From: Bostrychus sinensis
Taxonomy: Eukaryota > Chordata > Actinopteri > Gobiiformes > Eleotridae
Assembly: GCA_020698575.1 (NCBI GenBank)
Contig: CM036239.1
Span: forward strand, 51,053,763-51,117,762
Length of the DNA: 64,000 nt
Reading direction: 5' to 3'
Made by a program: the position numbers and the translations under genes. Every line of letters starts with the position of its first letter. Position 1 is the first letter of the stretch. Below are positions 47,480 to 59,712 of this stretch, in pieces. The notes under the pieces were generated by a model. That model made no database searches and was not told where the DNA came from. It worked only from the letters and a program-made list of their open reading frames with translations.

Positions 47480-47698
47480 TTCAGTAATTGTAGGTCTGAG
47501 GAGAGCAGGCCATGGCATCCTCTGCAGGCCTCTTTAGGTTCTTGTAAGACTCTGTAGGCCTAACCCTGTATTAAATGTGTTGTAAATCTGAGGAGAGCAG
47601 GCCATGGCATCCCCTGCAGGTCTCTGTAGGTTCTTGTAGGTCTCTGTAGGCCTAACCCTGTATTAAATGTGTTGTAGGTCTGAGGAGAGCAGGCCATG
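47480..47698 (+). repeat. 92-bp tandem triplication of the apc acceptor and start codon
   Basis: The block tctgaggagagcaggccatgg occurs with ATGs at 47512, 47604 and 47696, exactly 92 bp apart. Each has the ctctgtaggcctaaccctg...ttgta(g/a) upstream segment. The 47512 copy keeps an acceptor-like gtag; the 47604 copy has gtaa instead, so its acceptor is lost. Only the third continues into the apc frame. Confidence 0.93.
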
Positions 47699-50600
47699 GC
47701 GTCCTACGACCAGCTGCTGAGGCAGGTGGAGGTGCTGAAGATGGAGAACTCCACTCTGAGACAGGAGCTGCAGGACAACTCCACTCACCTGAGCAAACTG
47801 GAGACGGAGGCATCCAACATGAAGGTAACATGTCCCATAATGCATCTGTACTCACCTGTACACACCTGACACGGAGGCGTCCAACATGAAGCTAACACGT
47901 CTATCTGTACCCAGAGATTACATTAACCGAGAATTTTTCGATTATTTATAGCTGTGACGGAAATCTCTAAAGGCTGCCCGTCATTTTGACAGAATAAAAT
48001 GAAGGAAGGTGGAGTTGCAGTTCCCAGTTCTGTCCAGGAGATGGCAAAGAGGGTGTTAATTAAATAACTAATAACTATTAATAGTAATTAAATCAGTCTT
48101 TGTCTCTGCTTTATAGACTTTTTGGACAGAACTTCTCCGTGTGCGGGCGCCACAGGTGAATCACCCAAAACTAAAACACCCAAAAGATTCTAAAACACTG
48201 TGCCCACAGTGCTCTACAGCCTGTGACCTGTAAATTCTGAAACGTGCACAAAACAGTGGTGCGGTGAGCTTTCAGGTTCCAATAAACACACGCCCTTCTC
48301 TTTTTGCTTTCGCTGTCTTGTGAACTCATGAACACTAGCGCTTCACAGCTTACTGGCTTTCTTCTGTGACCCTCAGGAAACATTTCATTAAAAGAACAGG
48401 CTGCTGTGGCTTGTGTCCCATGTGTGTGGGACATTGGGTCTCCTCTCTCTGCCTCTGATCTGATGTTAGTGGACAGTTTTCCTCTCCTTCAGTGTCACAT
48501 GACCTCGTCTGCGTTGTCTCCTCAGTCACATGACTCCTCCTGACTCCTGTTTCCAACCCCATTTCTATAAATATCCCCCGTGTGCCTTGTCCTATCACGC
48601 TCCTCACAGCAGGACCAGGCCTCGTGATTGGTCCACGTCGTCCTCTTCTCCTGCTGCCGCTAAAAACATTCACTCTTCTCTAGCTTCTCTCTCTGATCCT
48701 CGTCTTTCCTCATCACATCCTTGTTTTTTTTATCTTGTGTCTCCGTTGGCCCCTCCTCCTCTGTCCTTATTGTCTCACTTCCTATCCATCACTTCCTGGT
48801 TGTGTTTCCTGTTTCCTGTTGTTGTGGACATGTCGCTGCTGGAGCGCTGCCGTCTCATCGTGGTAAGGCTCCAGACTGAGATATAAACTTTAAAAACTCA
48901 GGTTTATCTCAGGTTTATCTCAGGTTTAACTCAGGTTTAACTCAGGTTTAACTCAGGTTTAACTCAGGTTTAACTCAGGTTTAACTCAGGTTTTCAGGTT
49001 TAAAGTCTCGCTCTGTGTGGACTGGAGTTCGGGGCTGGTTTTGTGTTGTGTTTGAGCCGTGTTTTAGTGTTAGCTCGGACTCAGACAAGCCCCAGGACAG
49101 TCTGGTGTAGGGTTGAACAAGTTTGGAAAAATATTTAACTGGGACTTTTTCTGACAGATATTGTTCACAGATTCAGTTCACAGTTCACATTTTAAGCTTG
49201 TGATGGAGCATTAACACAGAAATATTAATATAAGTATTCTGTGGATACGTGATTTTTTGTTGTTGTTGTTTGCAGAGATGTGAAGTCTTTGTGTTCATTT
49301 GTGTAAAGAGGACAGTAAACCACTATGGTGCGTTAAGCGCCTGGAAAGTGTAGTAACTTGGAGGTCTTACTGTTTTACACAGCTTGTGTCCATCGATACA
49401 GTGCAGTGTTTAGAGAAATCTGTGTGGCCTCTACAAACTCCTTAATCTGAATATCACAGCATTCTTCACTCATTCATACTGTAATATTCTTTATTTCCTC
49501 CTCCTGCTGCCTTGTGTCGAGGCGCAAAAGTCACAGAAATAATGAATAATGAACATGAGATCATGGTCTGAACCTGAACTCCTTGGGGAATTATCATTTC
49601 AGTGGCCTTAAAGCAAATTGTTTACTTTGTGTTTGTACAAGAAACAAAGAAAGACTCTCTGTGCAACGGTATTGTGTCATGTATGTTTCAGGAGGTGCTG
49701 AAGCAGCTGCAGGGGACGATAGAAGAAGAGTCTGGAGACGGAGCTGGATCTCAAGAGCTCATCGAGAGGCTGAAAGGTGAGGAGGGGAGAAGAGGAGAGA
49801 GGAGAGGAAACAGGAGAGGAGAGACAAGAGAGGAGAGGAGGAGCAAAGAGAGAAAAGGAGAGATGCGCAGAGAGAGGAAACAGGACAGGAGGAGAGAGGG
49901 GAGAGGCTGAAAGATGAGGAGGAGCAAGAGGAGAAGATAGAGGGGGGAGGGAAGAGAGGAGAGCAGAGCAGATGTTTTCCTCTGTATACTGTAACTGTTG
50001 TGTTCCTCCAGAGATGAGCCTGGACCCTGGAGGGTTTAAGCCCAGGAGCAGGCCTCCTCTGCCCCCCTCGTCCTCCTCATCCTCAGCCTCCTCCTCTGGA
50101 GCTCCAGGCCCCGCTGCTGCTGGAGGTTTCCCCAGAAGAGGAGCCCCTTCAACATGCAGAGACAGCCACGACCGAGCCTTGGAGGAGCTGGAGAAGGAGC
50201 GGTAATAGGCCTACTGCACTCTGATTGGCTCTCCCTTCCCTCTCCTCCTCTCTAATTGGCTGTCTTTGTCTGCTCTGCTTCTCAGGTCCCTCCTCTTGGC
50301 TGAGCTGGAGAAGGAGGAGAAGGAGAAGGACTGGTACTACGCTCAGCTGCAGAATCTGACCAAACGCATCGACAGTCTCCCTCTGACCGAGAATGTACGT
50401 TTATCTCAGCTCACTGACCGAGCGACTCCTCGTGAACCTCACTAATTCCTCATGAACCTTACTAACCTCACAACTCCTCATGAACCTCACTGACTCCTCA
50501 TAAACCTCACTAACTCCTCATGAACCTCACTGACTCCTTATGAACCACACTAACCTTGTGTGTGTGTTTAGTTCACTTTACAGACCGACATGAGCCGGAG

Positions 50601-53600
50601 GCAGCTGGAGTTTGAGGCTCGTCAGATCCGCTCTGCCATGGAGGAGCAGCTGGGCTCCTGTCAGGAGATGGAGAGGAGGGCACAGGTAAACAACACACCT
50701 GTCTGCATACACCTGTACACAGCTAACACCTGTCTGAATACACCTGTACACAGCTAACACCTGTCTGAATACACCTGTACACAGCTAACACCTGTCTGAA
50801 TACACCTGTACTCAGCTAACACCTGTCTGAATACACCTGTACACAGCTAACACCTGTCTGAATACACCTGTACTCAGCTAACACCTGTCCGAATACACCT
50901 GTACACAGCTAACACCTGTCTGAATACACCTGTACTCAGCTAACACCTGTCTGAATACACCTGTACTCAGCTAACACCTGTCTGAATACACCTGTACACA
51001 GCTAACACCTGTCTGAATACACCTGTACTCAGCTAACACCTGTCTGAATACACCTGTACTCAGCTAACACCTGTCTGAATACACCTGTACACAGCTAACA
51101 CCTGTCTGAATACACCTGTACTCAGCTAACACCTGTCCGAATACACCTGTACACAGGGACACTGGGCTCTACACATTGAGAGTGTCAGACTCTGACCTCT
51201 GACCTCTAAGCCCAAACCAGGACTCCACTCTGAGGTTCTAAGCTGAGGTTCTAATCCTGTGTTTCAGGCTCGAGTCTCCAGGATCCAGCAGATCGAGAAG
51301 GACATCCTTAGACTGGGCACCAGAATACAGGTAAATTCACCTAGTGCAAACTCACCTAGTGTAAACTCACCTGTCAAACTCATCTGGTAAACTCAGCTGG
51401 TGTACGCTCACCTGGGGTAGGCTCACCTGGTGTAAACTCACCTGGGGTAGGCTCACCTGGTGTAAACTCAGCTGGTGTAAGCTCGCCTGGTGTAAGCTCG
51501 CCAGGTGTAAACTCAGCTGGTGTAAGCTCGCCTGGTGTAAGCTCGCCTGGTGTAAGCTCGCCTGGTGTAAGCTCGCCAGGTGTAAACTCAGCTGGTGTAA
51601 GCTCGCCTGTTGTAAACTCAGCTGGTGTAAGCTCGCCTGTTGTAAACTCAGCTGGTGTAAGCTCGCCTGGTGTAAACTCAGCTGGTGTAAGCTCGCCTGG
51701 TGTAAACTCAGCTGGTGTAAGCTCGCCTGGTGTAAGCTCAGTTGGTGTAAGCTCGCCTGTTGTAAAATCAGCTGGTGTAAGCTTGCCTGGTGTAAGCTCA
51801 GCTGGTGTAAGCTCGCCTGGTGTAAACTCACCAGGTGTAAGCTCTCACTTGTACACTCACCAGGTGTAGGATCAACTGGCGTAAGCTCGCCTGTTGTACT
51901 CTCACACGAAAAACTTGCCTGGTGTAAGCTCGCCTGGTGTAAGCTCGCCTGGTGTAAACTCAGCTGGTGTAAACTCAGCCGGTGTAAGCTCGCCTGGTGT
52001 AAGCTCGCCTGGTGTAAACTCAGCTGGTGTAAACTCAGGTGGTGTAAACTCAGCTGGTGTAAACTCACCAGGTGTAAACTCACACGAAAAACTTGCCTTG
52101 TGTAAAGTCACCTGGTAGACTCACATGAAAAACTCGCCTGTTGTAAGCTCGCCTGTTGTAAGCTTGCCTGCTGTAAGCTCAGCTGGTGTGAACTCAGCTG
52201 GTGTGATCTCAGCTGGTGTGAACTCAGCTGGTGTGATCTCAGCTGGTGTGAACTCAGCTGGTATGAACTCAGCTGGTGTGAACTCAGCTGGTGTGAACTC
52301 AGCTGGTGTGAAATCAGCTGGTGTGAAATCAGCTGGTGTGAAATCAGCTGGTGTGAAATCAGCTGGTGTGAAATCAGCTGGTGTTGCTTCTTGATCTAAT
52401 GATGTGATGTGTTTCTCAGGAGGGAGCTCAGGCTTCAAATGAGCCCAGCACTGCGCCCTCTGCTGCTGTGAGTCACACTGGAATATTAACACATGAACAA
52501 CACTAACACATGAATAACACTAACACATGAATAACCCATGAATAACCTGTTTGTATGTCTCTCAGAGCTCTACCCGTCTGGACCACGACTCCAGTGACGG
52601 CTCTTACTCTGTGCCTCGACGAATCACCAGCCATTTAGGGACCAAGGTGAGTGGGACTGAACCGGGACCAAACCAAGTTTAAACTAGGATTAAACCAGTT
52701 CTAAACCAGGGTTTAGGCTATTAAGTTATGTTAACCCCTGGGTTTAGTCTCTCAGGTGTAGCTCTCATGTTAACCCCTGGGTTTTGTCTGTCAGGTGTAT
52801 GTCTCAGGTGTTAATCCCCGCATCTAGTCTGTCAGGTATTAATCCCTGGGTTTAGTCTTTTAGGTTATGTTAAACTTTGGGTTTTGTCTCTCAGGTGGAG
52901 ATGGTGTACAGCCTGCTCTCAATGCTGGGGACACACGATAAGGATGACATGTCTCGGACTCTGTTGGCTATGTCCAGCTCTCAGGACTCGTGCATCGCCA
53001 TGAGGCAGTCGGGCTGTTTACCTCTGCTCATCCAGCTGCTGCACGGGAACGACAAGGACTCTCTGCTGCTGGGTAAGGACCAAACATAACCAGAACACAA
53101 CCAAACACATAACCAGACATAATCATGAGGCAGTCAGGCTGTTTACCTCTGCTCATCCAGCAGCTGCACGGCAACGACAAGGACTCTCTGCTGCTGGGTC
53201 AGGACTAAACATAACCAGACACATAACCAGACAGACAACCAAACACATAACCTGGTTATGTGTTTGGTTGTGTGTCTGTCAGACACAAGGACTCTCTGCT
53301 GCTGGGTAAGGACTAAACATAACCAGACACATAACCAGACACATAACCAGACGTAACCAGGTCAGACACAAGGACTCTATGCTGCTGGGTAAGGACTAAA
53401 CATAACCAGACACATAACCAGACACATAACCAGGTCAGACACAAGGACTCTCTGCTGCTGGGTAATGCCTGGTTCACACGGCAAGATCTTAAAATTGTCG
53501 GAAGATTTTCAAAACCTGAGAGACCCCACACATGGCGATTAAAAAATCAAAGCTATCACAGGTTTGGTCCTACAGTGTGTGGTGTGTGGCCACATGGCAA

Positions 53601-56600
53601 AGACAACACAACACACATGAACAGATTTCACTCACGATCATTCCCAGGTCAGATGGGAAATCTCGCAAAACCTCACGAGATTAAACGTGACGTCGGCGTA
53701 CACAAACATGACTTACACAAACATGGCAATTGCTATAGTTTGTGGACTATTTCTAACGGAGAAAAAACAATACAAAAAGAAAAAGCGTTGGTTAAAGGAG
53801 TGGAGACAGCGCAAACATGCATCATGAGCTGCTGTTTTGATTTTGGATTCCCCTCCGTGACACGTCACATTCAACAGGGTGCATGCTCGTTTGTTCTCAG
53901 GACACACCACACGCTGCGATATCGGGCCAAGACAATCCAACATGTTGAATATCTCTGATTTGAGATCTGAGCGGTCCCGACGTCCTTCCGAGCAGACCAG
54001 AGCACTTTAAACACACCACACACAGCAGGAATATCTGATAAGATTATCTTTAGTGCCATTACGATAATCGGGGCAAACTTAAGATTGTCGGAAGGGGAGA
54101 ATCGGGTCAGAAATTGGCATAATTATCTTGCCGTGTGAACCAGGCATAAGGACTAAACATAACCACACATAACCAGACTTAACCAAACATAACCAGGTCA
54201 GGCACTAGGACTCTCTGCTGCTCAGTAGGGACTAAACATAACCAAACATAACTAAACATAACCAGATATAACCAAACACAGAACCAGGTCAGACACAATG
54301 ACTTTCTGCTGCTGGGTAGGAACTAATTATAACCAAACATACCTAAACATAACCAGGTTAAACACAAACACACACTCTAAATGTGTTTTTAGTCTGTTTT
54401 TAGTCTGGCTTAACCCTCTCTATGTCTTTGAAGGAAACTCCTGTGGGTCTAAAGGTGTTTTTAGTCTGTTTTAACCTTCTCTGTGTATCTGAAGAGAACT
54501 CCTGTGTGCCTAAAGGTGTTTTTAGTCCATTTTAGTCTGTTTTAACCCTCCCTGAAGGGAACTCCTGTGCGCCTAAAGGCCTCCATACACCAAGGCGACG
54601 ATCGCCCATCTGAAGCCGTCTCAACGGTTCTTCCACGTTGCTCATTTCCGTCCTTTAGATATGTATGCGCCGTCAGCCCCCATCGCTCCAGGACGGAGGC
54701 CGTCTGACTAGTTTTCTGCCGATTGGCCTTGTTGTTGAATCGGCGTCTTTGGTCTTTGGCACGAAGTGCCCTGATAGGCCTAGCACTACAGCTGCTGCGC
54801 CAATCAGCTCACGGGAATTTTAGCGGAAGTGAGGGAGTGACGAGAGGTGAAAACCGCTGTGGCAGCGTACTGTCACCATTTTTGCATTTTTCGCAATTCT
54901 GCGCCTAAAGTTATCTTCTTCAAGTAACAGAGCAGCGGCACCTAATCCACACAAAACAATGTCCAAACCGGCCATTATCACGCTTCTCAAATGTTCAAAC
55001 AAGCTCAGAACAGTGGCAGACCAAGGTGCGCTACATGCATATGTACTCCGCAAACATTGTGTCACTTCCGTTTATCTTTGTTCACTGGCTAGCGCCATCT
55101 GCCGCTGTGGGGGGGGGGAATTACATCACGCGCATGCACAAGACACGGTCTTTAGGTCGGTTGTCGCTTCGGTGTATGAAGAGGGAAAAAGGTCATCCGA
55201 CGTAAGGAAACAGGAGGGAACGAGGGGAGACGGGAAGAGACGAGCTGTCGCTCCGTCTTTTTGGTGGCAGTCTTTGAGTCGCCTTGGTGTATCGAGGCCT
55301 TAAAGGTGTTTTTAGTCTATTTTTAGTCTGGCTTAACCCACTCTATGTCTCTGAGGGAAACTCCTGTGGGTCTAAAGGTGTTTTAGTCTGTTTTTAGTCT
55401 GTTTTAATCCTCTCTGTCTCTCTGAAGGGAATTACTGTGGGTCTAAAGGTGTTTTTAGTCTTTTTTAACCCTTTCAGTGTCTCTGAAGGGAATTCCCGTG
55501 GGTCTAAAGGTGTTTTTAGTCTGTTTTAACCCTTTCTGTGTCTCTGAAGGGAATTCTCGTGGGTCTAAAGAGGCTCGAGCTCGCGCCTCGGCCGCCCTTC
55601 ACAACATTGTCCACAGTCAGCCTGAGGACAAGCGAGGAAGACGAGAAATCCGAGTCCTGCACCTGTTGGAACAAGTCCGGGTCTACTGTGAGTCCTGCTG
55701 GGCCTGGCAGGAGGACCGCAACAACCCCAGTGAGTAAACCGGGTCTAAACCTGGTCTAAACCTAGTTTAACCCTGGTCTAACCCTGGTCTAACCTTGGTC
55801 TAACCCTGGTCTAATCCTGGCCTAACCCTGGCCTAACCCTGGCCTAACCCTGGTCTAATCCTGGTCTAATCCTGGCCTAACCCTGGCCTAATCCTGGTCT
55901 AACCCTGGCCTAACCCTGGCCTAACCCTGGCCTAACCCTGGTCTAAACCTGGCCTAACCCTGGCCTAACCCTGGTCTAATCCTGGCCTAACCCTGGTCTA
56001 ATCCTGGTCTAACCCTGGCCTAACCCTGGCCTAACCCTGGTCTAATCCTGGTCTAATCCTGGCCTAATCCTGGCCTAATCCTGGCCTAACCCTGGTCTAA
56101 TCCTGGCCTAACCCTGGTCTAATCCTGGCCTAATCCTGGTCTAATCCTGGTCTAACCCTGGCCTAACCCTGGTCTAACCCTGGTCTAATCCTGGCCTAAC
56201 CCTGGTCTAATCCTGGCCTAACCCTGGTCTAATGCTGGTCTAATAGTGGTCTAATCCTGGTCTAAACCTGGTCTAATCCTGGTCCTTGTCCTCTGTCTCA
56301 GTGCCGTCTCCGGTGGAGCACCAGATCTGTCCTGCTGTCTGTGTTCTGATGAAGTTGTCCTTTGACGAAGAGCACCGCCATGCCATGAACCAGCTGGGTC
56401 AGTACTACTACTGCTACTACTACTTATACTACTTACATTACTACTGCTGCTGTTATTAAAGTATATTTTGTCCCTCCAGGAGGACTGCAGGCCATCGCGG
56501 AGCTGCTGCAGGTGGACTGTGAGATGTTTGGGCTCAGCTCTGACCACTACAGTGTCACACTGAGAAGATACGCCGGGATGGCTCTGACCAACCTCACCTT

Positions 56601-59600
56601 CGGAGACGTGGCCAACAAGGTACTACTACTTCAACTACTACTCCTGCTGCTACTGCTACTGCAATAACTATATATTTGTGCATATTCTGTGTAATTCCAG
56701 GCCACTCTTTGCTCGATGAAGAGCTGTATGAGAGCCATGGTCGCTCAGCTCAAGTCTGAGAGCGAGGATCTGCAGCAGGTATTGTACTTCTGCTTCATAC
56801 ACTGCAAAATATGTATATCTACATTAGTTAAAATTACTTAAAATCCAATTATTATTTTTGATTTGAGTATTTTTTTTTATTAATTAATTAATTTTAATTA
56901 TTGGATGTTTTTACTCATCTATGGCTACACTATTCAAGCTAAATTATTCGCCAGTGGGGTAAGAAAATTCCACTTAGCCCACTGGCAGATAATTTAACTT
57001 GAACTAAGTTAAAAATGCCTTGAAAGGAGACAGAAAGTAAATGGCTCTTTATTTGATAACTTGTAGCTTTTACATTTCAGCCAGTATGTGCAGTTTTTAG
57101 TTGGTTGCCTTTAGCGTATATAGAACCATTTCAAACATGCATGACACCCAAATAATAAAAATATAAAAAATAATTATTTTGCAGACAAAGAGCACTACAG
57201 CAGATTCAGCTAGGCCTATATTTTCACCTTTTTTTTCCCTTTAGAGCTGAACTTATTTTTTTCTATTCCAAAGTCTCCCCTCCTGCCTCTCCTGCTGTCC
57301 CCCTGCTGTCCTCCTGCTGTTCCTCTCCTGCTGTCCCCCTGCTGTCCCTCTCTTGCTGTCTTCCTGCTGCTGCTCCTCACTTCTCTCTCCCTGATATGAC
57401 TATCAAAAAGTTATGGGAAGTAAATAACTTGTTTTTGGTCATTTTTCAAGTTAAACATCATTGATATGAGCTGAAAACACTTTGTGTTGTTGCAGATAGC
57501 ATTAATTAGCTGCGCATATATTTACCAGACTATATTTAACATCATTAATGGTTGTAAGACTTTAGTGGTTTGTATCTCAGTGAGTCCTGGGCCGATCTAC
57601 ATGAAACAAACACTGTTAGGAAGTTAAAAGTCTGCTCTGTCAAGACCATCGGGTCTCTGTACGCTTCTGGTGTCACAGAGAGAGAGAGAAAGAGAGACAG
57701 ACAAACTCACAGCTGCTGGTGGGACCTGGCTCTGTGAACTGACTCTTTCGTGACTGACCTGTAACTTGTGTTAACGCGCATTAAAATAATTATTGGTGTT
57801 AATTAATTAATGCGTTAACGCAATAATAACGTGCCCAGCCCTAATTTTACCTAATGTAGATATTGATTTTGAGCAGGGTACGGCTGAAAAATACGGTTAT
57901 AATACTAACACTCCTGAGACTCAAAGTATTCAGATACTTGTCCTGTTACTCTTCGTCAGTATAGGATTATTATGTGTGTTATAAGGACCAGTGATGTGTG
58001 GTGAGGTTCATGGCTGGTGAGGCACTGACATTAGAGTCAGATTTACAAATTAATGAGCCTAACAGAGTGGCGTATTTGCCGTTTACCCTCACAGCTCCTT
58101 AGGATCCAAGCCTAAGACTTAAGATCTAAAACCTTTTGATCCTTAACAAATCAGTCAGTTTAAAAGCTGTTGGTGTGAAAATTGGCCAGAATATTTTTTT
58201 TAAGTTGGTGTTTAAAATGCCATGACTCCCTCTGTTCTAAGGTGCATAGAACAGTAGATATGCATTTTACATACACTCGTTACCTTAAGTACGTGAGCTC
58301 AAATGAGCTCTGAGTTTATAAACAAGTGGTGTGAATGTGGTTGAGAATACTCTTCTGTGTGTGGGGGTGTTTGTGTGAGATTCAAGTGATCAGAGGTCAA
58401 ACAAGCTGTTGACATTTTTGTTCTTGACCCAGATAGAGTCTCCTCTCTCTCATTGGACCTTGGTACAGCAGGTTTCTGCTGAAGTCTGCCAGTCACATGG
58501 AATGATTTCTTTTCAGACAGAGGCAGGAGTGATGTTTCCTTTACCTTGTCATGTTTTGACTGACACCAACAGTCTTCCTCAGAAGTGTCACCTGACTGCT
58601 GTGATGTGTCTTTATCAGCTGTGGTCACTTGAAGGACCTGACCACGCCCCCTGCTGGTCTATCAGACTGACCACGCCCCCTGACACTGTTTGGTCTCTGT
58701 AGAAAAGTGTCTCAGGATGAGGGAGAGCATCAGCACTCCCTCATCCTGGTCGATGTTGTCTAATCCCTGCTTCCTTATTTCAGCTGCCTCCTTGATCCAA
58801 AAAATACCATGAAAACAATGCAAAAAAACAGGGTGACGTTCCAATATTCGCAAAAAAAAAAACAACAACAAAAAACAACTAAACACCAGAAGTAATGCAA
58901 AAGGGGTAAAACGGGAAGACTTACAAGAACAAAGAAAGAACAGGCAGAGCAGGAAAACTTGAAATCGGCCATATTTGATCTTTTGAAGAGACCCTGCAGG
59001 GTGGCTGGGTGCTCCCTGAAACCATGAGAATGGGTGAGAAGTTTGGTCACCTGGAGGAAGGTTTGAATAGAGCTCCTGCTCCTCTACATTGAGAGGATCC
59101 AGCTGAGGTTGATGCTCTCTCAGACCTGGGACACTTTTCTCCACAGACCACAGGGCCTCAGGGTCAGTCTGATAGACCAGCAGGGTGCATGGTCAGGTCC
59201 TTTAGGCTGACCACAGCTGATAAAGACACGGCACAGCAGTCAGGTGACACTTCTGAGGAAGACTGCTGGTAAAAATTGTAAGTGGTCACATTTATATAGC
59301 GCTTTTCTACCTTCATGGGTACTCAAAGCACTTTACATCAAGGAACCATTCACCCATTCACACTCACATTCATACACCAGGGTGCGCAGACACCGGAGGC
59401 AAGGTGGGTTAAGTGTCTTGCCCAAGGACACCACGACAGTATGCAACGGTGGGAACCGCCGTTAGTGGACAAGCAGCTCTACCAACTGAGCTACAGCCGC
59501 CCACGGCACACTGGTGTATTCAAAACATGACAAGGTAAAGGAAACATCACTCCTACCTCTGTTGTGTGACTAAAAAGAAATGATTCCATCTGAGTGACAG

Positions 59601-59681
59601 ACTTCAACAGAAACCTGCTGTACCAAGGTCCAATGGGAGAGAGGAGGCTCTCTCTGGGTCAAGAACAAAAATGTCAACAGC

Positions 59682-59712
<31 letters not shown>

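Larger units (their letters stand above)
34414..47676. other. apc first intron (if the leader exon is right): hAT-rich, no coding exon seen
   Basis: About 13 kb with the elements listed separately. Other content: fragment of the 36.65-kb hAT family at 35215-35345; poly(T) at 36510-36529; a second hAT-like fragment at 39165-39450; CpG-rich stretch at 40110-40460; (agtcctacatgtcccactgacactacag)n with a 48-bp period at 45545-45665. ORFs here are short and unconvincing. Confidence 0.6.

Noticed and set aside
47604..47698. The second ATG copy as the true apc start
   Set aside because: Its frame runs into the duplicated leader and does not continue into the conserved coding exon; its acceptor is gtaa instead of gtag.
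51367..52083. 238-aa minus-strand ORF of LHQLSLHQASL repeats
   Set aside because: Product of the gctggtgtaaactc array in apc intron 6; no gene signals.
55737..56280. cctggcctaaccctgg array as telomeric repeat
   Set aside because: The period is 12 bp and cctgg interrupts every unit; it is a variant of the local minisatellite word.
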